Positions 9,582-19,080 of a stretch of 32,961 nucleotides of DNA are shown in pieces. Source of the stretch: Methylococcaceae bacterium (lineage in GTDB: Bacteria > Pseudomonadota > Gammaproteobacteria > Methylococcales > Methylomonadaceae); assembly GCA_013141375.1 (NCBI GenBank), contig JABFRC010000090.1, positions 1-32,961 of the forward strand, given 5' to 3'. The notes under the pieces are model-generated. The model was not told the origin of the DNA, did no database searches, and was given only the letters and a program-made list of their open reading frames with translations. Position 1 is the stretch's first letter; each line of letters begins with the position of its first letter. The position numbers were made by a program, and so were the translations under genes.

Positions 9582-9622
9582 CTACCCATAGCAATCTGAA
9601 CGCTGGGGTAGTTTGTTTTTTA
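9582..9622 (+). terminator. Terminator/attenuator between flagellin and the Maf-family gene
   Basis: CTACCC-at-AGC-aatctgaac-GCT-g-GGGTAG followed by TTTGTTTTTT. Confidence 0.7.
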
Positions 9623-9640
9623 AATTAAGATGAAATCACC

Positions 9641-12169
9641 ATGAATACTGTCTATTTTGATCAACTATCACAAACAGGTGTATTAAAAACCAATATTTAC
9701 GGCGATAAGTATTTATACAACCTCAATCGCAATAGTTTTGACAAAATCAGTGCAGGAGCAGTATTTGAGGCGGAATTCAAAAATGCTCTCTTCAAAGAAA
9801 ACGCCCTTAATATAATTATTGGCACAGATTCAGGTCTATTGCCCAAGTATATAGATCAACAAGGCATACCCTCTGGCACACGCTTTATCTTTATTGAACC
9901 TGACCATGTTTTAGAACAACTCAAACAGAATCAATTACTTGAAAACTTACCACCGGAAATTGTTTGCACGACTCCCACGCAATGGGAGCAGCAGGCCAAC
10001 ATTTTCAAAATCAACGAATATTCATATATTAATGGCATCAAATCCTTCAATGCCATTTGTGCTCAACAAGCCATACTCGACGAATACGCTGAACTCAGTT
10101 GGCAACTAAGTGAATCTTTGCATATCTTGCACTTTCGCTACAACACATCGATTGGTTGCGAAACATTTATAGTTCGCCAACTAGAAAATATTACCGAAAA
10201 TATATTGCCGGTTACCCTGCTAGCTAATGCTTTTGAAGGCAAAACAGTCCTTATTCTTGCCGGCGGACCTTCTCTGACTGAGGTATTTCCTTGGTTAATC
10301 GAGAACCGTCACAAATTAGTTGTATTTTCAGTTTCAAGAATTTCTCGGCAACTTATTGCCGCCAACATTGAACCGGATTTTGTATTTTCAGTAGATCCTC
10401 TTGAAATAAATATTGATGTCAGCAAAGAGATGTTTTTATTCAATGAAGAAACTGTCTTGATAAACGCCTATCACCTTCAACCCGTATTGCTAAATCAATG
10501 GCAGGGACGATCTCTGTATATGGGACCAAGATTACCTTGGCAATCTCCGCTTAACATCACCAACATGCATGGTACTGGTCCAACAGTCACCAACTCAGCA
10601 CTATCCATTGCTCATTATTTTGGCTTTAGTAGGATTTTATTAGCCGGATTTGATCTTTGCTTTACTAAAGAAGGAATAACCCACGCACAAGGTAGCGATG
10701 AACAACTCGCCGGACCAAAATACGATACAGCTCCTGTACAAGTTGAAACATACAATGGCGAATTAAGACCTACTGGCGAAGGCTACTACGCCGCCTTATT
10801 GACCTTAGCAAAACAAGCAGAAATAATTGCCGCCGATCATTGTGAAATCATTAACCTTTCCCCGATTGCCGCCAAAGTCGAACATATCAAACACAAACTG
10901 CCTTTTGAAATCGAACTCGAAGCGCTAAATCCTGAAGCCATCTCAGGACCAAAGCAACGCATCCCTCATCATACAACGGCTACTTTGAATAAATATTATT
11001 CATCCGTATTGAATGAATTGGAAAAAGCTGAGTTTCAAACTCAAGCCATAGCAAAACTGGCCCAAAAAGCGCTTAACATAAATCAGCGCATGTACAGCCA
11101 AAATGGGATCATTGAAAACTACAAAGAAAAACGTGAGCTTGATGAAATTGAAAAACAACTAAAAAGAAAACATCGAAACCACAGCACACTCGTCAAAAAA
11201 TTCGGCATACGGCAATTTATAAAAGTCACATCACCGCATGACGATGATGAATGGGATGCTAAAAAAGCGCAGAAATTAGGGGATGTTTATTATCAAGCCT
11301 ATCTATCTGGCGCAACTGCCCTATCTAAGCATATTAAAGACGCCATTGTGCGCACCCAATCGAGGTGTGAAGAAATCGCCAACACTCCAGACTTTACAAA
11401 AATCCTAAGCCAATGGGGTCATGATAAAAGCTATGGGCGTGCCCCATTATGGTTAAAGAAGCACCCGGAAATTGCCATCGCGGAAAATACATCGCTGGCA
11501 TTCATCCGCATGCAAAAACAATTTAGGGACTTGCTGGAAAATAAAAATACCGTATTTAAAGCTAAAGTCGCCCGCCACTCGAGCCTGCATTTATTAAAAA
11601 GCAAGATCAAATTGCTGTTTAAACACAAAAAAACAGATGAATTAAATAGCCTGAAGATGGGCTTTATCAATGATCAACAACATGACAATAAACAACCATA
11701 TCTGCTAATAATTGATGCCTATCTTGCAGAGCTCAATAATGACAAAGAGATCGCACTGAATCATTACAACAATCTCATTAATCTGGAAGAGTCACCATTC
11801 CTTGAGGAAGCATTACTAAGGATTTCCGCAATCAGCCTTGAGCAGCAAGACCAAAACAATGCTTTATTGGCCATGGACTGCTTGGCTCAGTTATCACCGA
11901 TCTATCTACCCTATAAAGCTGAGCTGGCGAGGATAGTGGGCGATTACCTATTAGCCATTGACAGTTATAACGCCTTTATTGAAGAGTTTCCTGAAGATAC
12001 ACTGAGCAAGTTAAAGCTGACAGCGCTATACATTGATATCAAAGTATATGATGCGGCTGAATTGATGCTGGATCACATTTTAGAAACCGCTCCAGAGCTG
12101 GAATCGGCCACCGCATTAAAAAACAAACTAGCGGTTATTAAACAAACAATAAATACGAAGGTGTTGTAA
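9641..12169 (+). CDS. Motility accessory factor (Maf)-type DUF115/MptE-like flagellin glycosyltransferase with C-terminal TPR-like region
   Basis: GKTVLILAGGPSLTEVFPWLIENRHKLVVFSVSRISRQLIAANIEPDFVFSVDP, HGTGPTVTNSALSIAHYFGFSRILLAGFDLCFT; located directly after flagellin. Confidence 0.85.
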   Translation: MNTVYFDQLSQTGVLKTNIYGDKYLYNLNRNSFDKISAGAVFEAEFKNALFKENALNIIIGTDSGLLPKYIDQQGIPSGTRFIFIEPDHVLEQLKQNQLLENLPPEIVCTTPTQWEQQANIFKINEYSYINGIKSFNAICAQQAILDEYAELSWQLSESLHILHFRYNTSIGCETFIVRQLENITENILPVTLLANAFEGKTVLILAGGPSLTEVFPWLIENRHKLVVFSVSRISRQLIAANIEPDFVFSVDPLEINIDVSKEMFLFNEETVLINAYHLQPVLLNQWQGRSLYMGPRLPWQSPLNITNMHGTGPTVTNSALSIAHYFGFSRILLAGFDLCFTKEGITHAQGSDEQLAGPKYDTAPVQVETYNGELRPTGEGYYAALLTLAKQAEIIAADHCEIINLSPIAAKVEHIKHKLPFEIELEALNPEAISGPKQRIPHHTTATLNKYYSSVLNELEKAEFQTQAIAKLAQKALNINQRMYSQNGIIENYKEKRELDEIEKQLKRKHRNHSTLVKKFGIRQFIKVTSPHDDDEWDAKKAQKLGDVYYQAYLSGATALSKHIKDAIVRTQSRCEEIANTPDFTKILSQWGHDKSYGRAPLWLKKHPEIAIAENTSLAFIRMQKQFRDLLENKNTVFKAKVARHSSLHLLKSKIKLLFKHKKTDELNSLKMGFINDQQHDNKQPYLLIIDAYLAELNNDKEIALNHYNNLINLEESPFLEEALLRISAISLEQQDQNNALLAMDCLAQLSPIYLPYKAELARIVGDYLLAIDSYNAFIEEFPEDTLSKLKLTALYIDIKVYDAAELMLDHILETAPELESATALKNKLAVIKQTINTKVL

Positions 12170-12174
12170 ACGGA

Positions 12175-12483
12175 TCAGTCTGACTGATAGGCCTGAACGG
12201 ATTTTCTATCTTGAACAAAATTGGACAACTGTTTTTGCAGTTCATTTTTTTGACTTTGTACATCTACTAACATTGTTTGGTCACTTGCTTGCATTCTTAC
12301 CATCAGGTTGATCATTGAAGCCCGCTCTGACTCAGATACTTCTTGTGCAAGCAAGGTTTCAAGATCCTTCTGCCGATCGACCAGATAATTATTTAACCTA
12401 TCCCAATCCTTTTCTTCAATCGCCTCAGTGATAAGGTCAGCGTAACCCTCAATCTGAGTAAGTAAATGGGCAACTGAAGTCAT
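12175..12483 (-). CDS. fliT: Flagellar chaperone FliT-like
   Basis: Small helical protein directly downstream of fliS; start at MTSVAHLL (12483) preferred. Confidence 0.6.
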   Translation of the reverse strand: MTSVAHLLTQIEGYADLITEAIEEKDWDRLNNYLVDRQKDLETLLAQEVSESERASMINLMVRMQASDQTMLVDVQSQKNELQKQLSNFVQDRKSVQAYQSD

Positions 12484-12493
12484 AAAGCAATAT

Positions 12494-12892
12494 CTACTGG
12501 TACATCTCTGGAATAGCATCCCAGGCTTGTTTGATTTCCCTCATTAAGGATTGAACTTCATCCAGTATCTCTACGCTATTATCAACACTGGCCTGAAACA
12601 AGCGAGTATTAATATACTCATACAAGCTCAATAAATTAGCGGCAATGTCTCCACCTTTTTCAGTATCTACGCCATCAATTAAACCACCAACAATTGCAAC
12701 TGCCTTGGAAATTTGCGTGCTTTTTTCTTCGAAATCAGACCGGATGATTGCGCCTTTTGCCGCATTAACTCGCATCAAGAAACCATTCATCAACATCTGT
12801 ATCAATTTATGCGGCGACGCTTCCTCTACTACTGATTCGGTATGAACTGCTGCATATTTGTTAGCACTGTTCCTATACGCTAAGGGGGTCAT
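12494..12892 (-). CDS. fliS: Flagellar export chaperone FliS
   Basis: YRNSANKYAAVHTESVVEEASPHKLIQMLMNGFL...ISKAVAIVGGLIDGVDTEKGGDIAANLLSLYEYINTRL. Confidence 0.93.
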   Translation of the reverse strand: MTPLAYRNSANKYAAVHTESVVEEASPHKLIQMLMNGFLMRVNAAKGAIIRSDFEEKSTQISKAVAIVGGLIDGVDTEKGGDIAANLLSLYEYINTRLFQASVDNSVEILDEVQSLMREIKQAWDAIPEMYQ

Positions 12893-12907
12893 CTTAAGCC
12901 TCTCTTA

Positions 12908-14293
12908 CTATTTGTTTAATTGTGCTATTTGCTGTGTCAAAAAGTTTCCAGTTGACTGGAATTTACCCACTGCCACATCCATCGCTATAAATTGCTTAAG
13001 CATCATTTGTTGCACCTTATCCAAACGTAACTGCACAGAATCTCGCTTGTCTGTAAGGGTTTTTAATTGCTTATTCAGTGACAATTGCCGGGTATCTAAT
13101 GGGCCCCCAGTTTGTAAATATTGCATTAATTTTGAATTGAGCCGAGTCGCAACCCCATTAGTGGAGGAAAATACCTCACTGACTGAGGAGACATTTGTCG
13201 CTAATGCACTATCCAGTTTGGTCGCATCAAGCGTCATCACACCGTAGCGGTCGATATCAATACCAATTGTTTTTAGTGTATCAAACGTACTAGTTGCAGA
13301 TGACACTGGCGCACTGGTTTGCTGGCGTAATTCATTCTTTATATTACGAAGTGTTGAATCACCAATTAACGCCCCACTGGTGTCCGTGGAATCAGCCCCA
13401 GCAAATTTGCCTAGCTTGTCAGTAGTAGTCTCAAGCGCATTATAAGCTGTCACAAAATCGGTAATCGTTTGCTTAATGGCGGCATTATCGAGTTTAACCC
13501 CGACATTGACATTGGTGCCTGGTGCTTCTGCTTGTAAATCAAGCGTTACGCCTTGCAACACATCAGAAATCTTATTTGTGCTCCTTGTAGCCGCTTGACC
13601 GTCAACCAGTAACTCAGCATTAACAGCTGCAGTCCCCGTATAATTAGCCGGAGTCGATGAATCAAGCTTACTTAATCCTGCATCCCCCGCTACAGCAACA
13701 GCAAACGCATTGGCTTCACCGGTGTCTCGAGCGGTCAATACCAACTTGGAAATGGTGCCGGTATTTGTAGAATTATTGACGTTGATGATACTGGCCGTCA
13801 CACCATTGTTGTCAGCGGCCCCATTAATGGCATCGCGTATACCGGCTAAGGTGTTATTACCAGAATTAATGGTGACTGCAAACGGCGTTTTTGTACCGAC
13901 TGAAAACGTCATGGTGCCGGTACCTACTACTGCTGCACCATTGGCAAATTCAGTGGTTGAAATTGAATTCTGCGCCATAGCCAACTGAGTCACTTGAATA
14001 CTGTGATTGCCGGCAACCGAGCCAGGTGCTGCAGTCACTTTCACAATTGAATCATTGCCAGACGTTGCTTGATAGGTTTTAAACAAACCGCCGTCTTTCA
14101 ATTTTTGGACGGCGGTTTGAAAAGTCGACAATGCGCTTTTTAGCGTGCCTAGGCCGCTCAATTGGGCCTTGGCCGTAGTTTCTTGTCGAGTAATAGCATC
14201 TTTCTCTGGCTTACCCTCGGCCGCAACCAACTGATTGACAATGCCATTAATATCCATGCCACTGCCAATACCTAACGAAGATGAAATTGCCAT
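12908..14293 (-). CDS. fliD: Flagellar filament cap protein FliD
   Basis: N-term SSLGIGSGMDINGIVNQLVAAEGKPEKDAI; C-terminal FliD_C helices; between flaG and fliS. Confidence 0.94.
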   Translation of the reverse strand: MAISSSLGIGSGMDINGIVNQLVAAEGKPEKDAITRQETTAKAQLSGLGTLKSALSTFQTAVQKLKDGGLFKTYQATSGNDSIVKVTAAPGSVAGNHSIQVTQLAMAQNSISTTEFANGAAVVGTGTMTFSVGTKTPFAVTINSGNNTLAGIRDAINGAADNNGVTASIINVNNSTNTGTISKLVLTARDTGEANAFAVAVAGDAGLSKLDSSTPANYTGTAAVNAELLVDGQAATRSTNKISDVLQGVTLDLQAEAPGTNVNVGVKLDNAAIKQTITDFVTAYNALETTTDKLGKFAGADSTDTSGALIGDSTLRNIKNELRQQTSAPVSSATSTFDTLKTIGIDIDRYGVMTLDATKLDSALATNVSSVSEVFSSTNGVATRLNSKLMQYLQTGGPLDTRQLSLNKQLKTLTDKRDSVQLRLDKVQQMMLKQFIAMDVAVGKFQSTGNFLTQQIAQLNK

Positions 14294-14319
14294 GACTGTC
14301 TCCTACCGCTTTAACTCAA

Positions 14320-14739
14320 TTAAGCGCGATCCTGAAGCATGGCACCTTGATTACCTTCGAGATCCTGCATTCTTTTTATGAATGCCAGCATGTCTTCAGA
14401 GGGAATCTGCCTCACCACATCACCGCTTTTACTATCAACAATCTTAACGACCACTTTTTTTGTTGAATCATCCACCTGAAACTCCAGGTTACGATTCGTC
14501 GCCTGCATAATGGAATTTCCTTTTGCAGCCGCTGACCTTACCAATTCTAACGATGTTTCTTTAGCAGCCTGTTTCTGCTCATCTGCTTTAACTGTCGGCG
14601 ACTGGGATTTAACAACCTCACCCGACGCCACCTGTGTTTGCCCACTCCCACCGCTTTCTTTTACAGCCGTTGTTGCTTGTTTAAATCTCAACACTGCAGC
14701 AGGAGCAAGCTTGGATACATTATTAATTTCACTGTTCAT
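14320..14739 (-). CDS. flaG: FlaG family protein
   Basis: NRNLEFQVDDSTKKVVVKIVDSKSGDVVRQIPSEDMLAFIKRMQDLEG. Confidence 0.9.
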   Translation of the reverse strand: MNSEINNVSKLAPAAVLRFKQATTAVKESGGSGQTQVASGEVVKSQSPTVKADEQKQAAKETSLELVRSAAAKGNSIMQATNRNLEFQVDDSTKKVVVKIVDSKSGDVVRQIPSEDMLAFIKRMQDLEGNQGAMLQDRA

Positions 14740-14771
14740 GACACCAACCTTCTTTTATCAACCGATGCAAA

Positions 14772-14790
14772 GGGAGACCTTTAGCCTCCC
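14772..14790 (-). terminator. Possible attenuator between the second flagellin and flaG
   Basis: GGGAG-acctttagc-CTCCC hairpin, short T-run (TTT) on the minus strand. Confidence 0.35.
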
Positions 14791-14809
14791 CGATCATTGC
14801 CATGGCAGC

Positions 14810-15649
14810 TTATCTAAGTAAAGTAAGAACAGATTGTCCTGACTGATTAGCTTGAGCCAACATTGCAGTACCCGCTTGTTGCAATATTTGTCCGCGACTT
14901 AAGTTAGCGGTTTCAGTTGCAAAATCTGTATCTGTGATCCGTGAACGGGCTGCAGATTGATTTTCAATTGAAGAATTCAAGTTAGAAATTGTAGTCGTAA
15001 AACGGTTTTGTATCGCACCTAATTTTGCTCTTGAAGTATCAATCGCTTTGATTGCCAGGTCAATTGCATCAATCGCAAGTCTAGCGCCTGTAGCTGTTGC
15101 ACCAGATCCTATGCTTGCACCAGTCACACTGGCAATAGTGGTGGCCAAGTTGGCGATACTAATATTGATTCGGTTATCAGAAGCGGTATTAGCACCCACT
15201 TGTATTGCCAAACCGGCCGACAAACTGCCGTTTATAATCTTTTTACCGTTAAATTCTGAGCTGGTGATAATACGCGTCAACTCATCGTTTAATTGTTTAA
15301 ACTCCTCCTGCATCTTGTTTCTATCGCCGCCTGACACAGAGCCATCATTCGCAGATTGCACACCCAAGTCACGCATACGTTGCAGGGTATTGGTTAATTC
15401 ACCCATTGCCGATTCAGCGGTTTGGGCCAATGAAATTCCGTCACTCGCGTTTCTTACTGCAACCGTCATACCACGTATTTGTGATGTCATCCGGTTAGAA
15501 ATCGCCAGACCTGCTGCATCATCTTTCGCAGAGTTAACACGTAACCCAGAAGACAGCCTTTCCATAGAAGTAGTAAGCGTACTGGTAGTTTCTTGCAGCT
15601 TACGTTGGCTGTTGATTGATGCAATATTTGTGTTAATTACCATGGCCAT
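14810..15649 (-). CDS. fliC: Flagellin (279 aa, second copy)
   Basis: MAMVINTNIASINSQRKLQ...SSGLRVNSAKDDAAGLAISNRM; co-linear paralog of the flagellin at 8715-9557. Confidence 0.96.
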   Translation of the reverse strand: MAMVINTNIASINSQRKLQETTSTLTTSMERLSSGLRVNSAKDDAAGLAISNRMTSQIRGMTVAVRNASDGISLAQTAESAMGELTNTLQRMRDLGVQSANDGSVSGGDRNKMQEEFKQLNDELTRIITSSEFNGKKIINGSLSAGLAIQVGANTASDNRINISIANLATTIASVTGASIGSGATATGARLAIDAIDLAIKAIDTSRAKLGAIQNRFTTTISNLNSSIENQSAARSRITDTDFATETANLSRGQILQQAGTAMLAQANQSGQSVLTLLR

Positions 15650-15718
15650 GATCTTATCCTCATTAAATATCCAAAATATACAGTTTGTTAAATAACTGCC
15701 CTTTTAAACTCACTATAG

Positions 15719-15745
15719 TTATCGGCGTATTTATTAAATCCTTTA
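15719..15745 (-). promoter_or_regulatory. FliA (sigma28) promoter TAAAGGAT-N11-GCCGATAA for the second flagellin
   Basis: Perfect GCCGATAA -10, TAAA core of -35, N11 spacing; 70 nt upstream of ATG. Confidence 0.85.
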
Positions 15746-15785
15746 ATTATTTTTAGAGGTATTTTGTAACTTAATGACTAAAAAA

Positions 15786-16739
15786 TCAGATGTTCGAATG
15801 GGTTCCTGAAAATGCCGAGGCCACGATTGCATGGTTTGAGCGTAGCAATGGAATACCTGCCAAAACTGGATATACCACACCTGTTTCCGGTGAGTAATAA
15901 GCTGCTGAATTTGCAAGCAATCGTGAATGTGTCAATGGACAGCGCCATTGTAAATCTATATCCCCAAGCGACTTCGTAATCGATTTCTCGATCAATACCA
16001 CCCCGCTTGGATTTAATGGGTTGCCACAATACTCCAGCAAGCGATATTTACTCACAGACGTCCCCAGCTTTTCTGCCGTTTCCTTCAAGCCACGCACATA
16101 GCCGTGTGACTGCATTCTGGCTTGAGCATCGGCACTTGCCAACTCGTATAAAGGCTCAATCAATACCACCGCATAGCGCGCAACACGCAGCAATTCCTTA
16201 ATTGCGGCCTCTTCCCGACCACCATTGGGCTCAAGTGAATGAGAGGTATAGACCACATCGACACTGGCATCTGCCAATGGAATCTCGAATAAATCCCCGA
16301 CAAACAACTCTGCCGCCACTGATTTTTCTTCCAGCCACTTTATTCCGTGCGCACAGCGAGACCAGCTAATATCAAAGCCTAACGCATGCTTGGGCTTATG
16401 GCTTAAATAACTTACCACCCCGGCAAGCGTGGTCGCTTCACCGCAGCCAACCTCAAGAATCGAACTTTGCCTAGACACAAAAGGATTTAACAAAGCCGCC
16501 AACTGACTGCACCATCGCGCATTTGCTTCTGGATTCGCCCTGGCGCCGGCTATATAAGTTCCCGCCTGCAAATCGTAAGCAATCAACGTTGCTTCAGGGG
16601 TATTACCAAGCGAGTGGGTTGTCTGCCTGGCATACTCCATTGCATTTTCACCACGAGCATAAGCAGCTCGCATACCCTGCATCAAACTGCCCAGCTCAGT
16701 CATATTGTTTTGTAAAAGATTTTTATCCTCGTTATTCAT
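15786..16739 (-). CDS. Class I SAM-dependent methyltransferase with C-terminal Trm112-like domain
   Basis: ILEVGCGEATTLAGVV, GFDISWSRC, DASVDVVYTSHSLEPNGG; C-terminal WRCPLTHSRLL...YYSPETGVVYPVLAGIPLL; start at MNNEDKN (16739) preferred. Confidence 0.8.
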   Translation of the reverse strand: MNNEDKNLLQNNMTELGSLMQGMRAAYARGENAMEYARQTTHSLGNTPEATLIAYDLQAGTYIAGARANPEANARWCSQLAALLNPFVSRQSSILEVGCGEATTLAGVVSYLSHKPKHALGFDISWSRCAHGIKWLEEKSVAAELFVGDLFEIPLADASVDVVYTSHSLEPNGGREEAAIKELLRVARYAVVLIEPLYELASADAQARMQSHGYVRGLKETAEKLGTSVSKYRLLEYCGNPLNPSGVVLIEKSITKSLGDIDLQWRCPLTHSRLLANSAAYYSPETGVVYPVLAGIPLLRSNHAIVASAFSGTHSNI

Positions 16740-16772
16740 TATTGTTCTCACATTTAGATTACCCAACCGGCT

Positions 16773-16812
16773 AAAAAACAAAACCCCCGGTCAGACTAGC
16801 CAACCAGGGGTT
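16773..16812 (-). terminator. Rho-independent terminator downstream of the giant RTX-like gene
   Basis: Minus strand AACCCCTGGTTGGCTAGTCTGACCGGGGGTT then TTGTTTTTT. Confidence 0.85.
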
Positions 16813-16866
16813 CGGTTTCAATCTTTTGATGATGGCGGATTGTTATTGCAAATCCGCCTTACAGCA

Positions 16867-19080
16867 TTACACCACCAAAGTTAATACACCTGCAGCCAAT
16901 GTAGCAGCACCAGCTGGGGCGAAGCCTGTTAACACAATCGCTTCAAATGAGGTTCCTGACGTTGCATCCGCATCATAGACAACAATGCTATCTAACCCAG
17001 CGGGCGCTTCAGTGAAAACACCTGAAGCATAGCTTCCTATAATTTGGTAAATCTGATTATCAGCAAAGGCAACTGGTATTGTCGCACTCGGCGCGACAAT
17101 ACCTTGAGTTGTTAACAATGATGTGCTGATCGCGGATAAACCTACATGATCACCTGCATGCAGCCCAGTAATAACATCAGTAGTCAAAGCAGAAAGATTC
17201 AAAGTTCCACCCAGTGCAAGCTTAGTCACCGTTAAGGCAGTTGTATCACCTTTATCCAATATCAGTGTTGATGGACCTGCCACCAATGTGTTCAACAAGG
17301 TAATACTATCGCCACCCTTACCTGCAGTAATGCTAACAGTACCAGCCTTAACCGCTGCTCCAGATGCGGCAGAATTACCATCAAAAGTAATAGTATCGTT
17401 CAATGCGCCAGCTTTAATTACGTTAGTGGTTGCAGTACCTCTGACATTAATATTAAACGCGGTATCTGTATCTTGGCTGCCATCAAATGTAATCGCTGCC
17501 GTATTGATCTGATTTGCAGTAAAAGCCAACGAACCTGTTACTGAACCATCTGCCAAGATAATAGACGCAGCAGCAGTTTGAGCGCCTGATAGCGTAATCG
17601 CTTCAAAGCCTGAAAAGCTGGCTCCAGTCGTTGTAATAGCCCCAGGAGTACCTACAACAGCAGCCGTACCCGCCGTACCCGTTAATGTCAGAGTATCGTT
17701 ACCTAAACCACCTTGTAAGACATCATTAGTATTCCATTGATTGATCAAAACAGACACTGTGTCATTGCCTTCTCCGGCATTAACCCTATCGTCACCAGAG
17801 GAAGGAGTTGCTAGTGCATTAACGGTTGTAATGTCGATAATGTCATTGCCCGCACCGGAATTGATCACATCATTACCAGAGCTGCCCGTCAGTATGTCAT
17901 TGCCAGCAAAAGTGGTGATGGTGTTTGTGCCAGTGTTGAGATGCATGTCGACAACGGTATTATTTTGGTTACCTATTACCGAAGTTGCACCAGTACCAGC
18001 TGCAGCAGTTACCGATATTTTTGCCGACCCGGTAACACCGGTTGCATCCAAAGATTTGAAAGTCGCCGCCGCTAATGTCACATCTCGAGTACTGGTGACA
18101 GTTAACGCCGCACCTGTTGCAGTCGTCGTTGCGATAGATAGTGGATTATTGGTGGAGTTGATTAAGTTGACGGTTTCAAAATCTGTGGTTAGTAACTTGG
18201 CATTGGCGACTGTTTCAGTCAGATTCAATACATCAGTACCAGTATTAGCACCACCGGCAGCTTTAAAACCACCCGTATCAATTACGTTTTTAGCCAAGGT
18301 TAAGTTAGTAATACCTGCTTTAAATGTTAAGTCACCGGTTAAAGCTGCTGTGGATGAAATTGTAAAATCATCCGCCGTAATACCCGATAAATCAGCCGCT
18401 GCACCCACTGTGGTCAAATCCACATGCAATTTGGCACCATTGGTTAAACCAGTGTTGGTAATGGTTGCAATGTTCGCAACAGCCAAATCCGCCGCTGCTG
18501 CCTTTAAAGTAACATCGCCGGTACCGCTAACAGCTATGGTACCTGCAGCATTGGCTATTAACCCAGTACCTAGCGTTACCGTACTTGCGGTATTGCTGAC
18601 CAGATTAATACCCAGCAAGGCATTAGTACCTTTAGCCAATATCAGTGGTGTGCCTGATAGATTGATGGTTGCCATATCTATATCGGCTGTTTTATCGCTT
18701 AAGGTGATTGTGGTCGCTTTGTTTTGTACGATCACTGGTGTAGTAGCACCAGTACCTTCCACATTATTTAAGGTCAGGGCAGTAATGTTATCTCCCGCCT
18801 TAAAGGTGGCAATATTTGCCCCTTTTACGCCCGCAATAGTAGCGCTTGTGCCGTTAACCGAATCAACCTGCAAGGTTTTAGCGTGAAGAATAGTTGTTGT
18901 AGTGAGCGTATGACCACCGTCCCTATCAGTGATATTGATGGTTTCAACACTATCAATTTGAGGTGTGAGATCACCTGATATCAAGGCATTTAACACGTCT
19001 TCGTCAGTGATAGATGGGTCAACAATAGCATCGCCAGCGTTCAAAGTATCCAATACACTGCCATCAATAATATTGTTATC
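16867..19080 (-). repeat. Tandem module B of the giant protein (about 2.2 kb)
   Basis: Aligns by eye with 19200-21490: NIIDGSVLDTL...VLNALISGDLTPQIDSVETINITDRDGGHTL...VTLKAAAADLAVANIATI...LDSIVVYDADATSGTSFEAIVLTGFA. Confidence 0.8.

Noticed and set aside
14745-14783. Possible FliA promoter before flaG (TAAAGGTC ... GTTGATAA)
   Set aside because: Spacing is about 13 nt rather than 11 and the -10 deviates; flaG is more simply read through from the second flagellin
17741-18886. 381-aa plus-strand ORF antisense to the giant gene, plus several similar plus-strand ORFs (19346-20074, 19978-20424, 23099-23836)
   Set aside because: Low-complexity V/S/A/P-rich translations are the expected antisense of a Thr/Gly/Asp/Ala-rich repeat gene; no RBS or domain support
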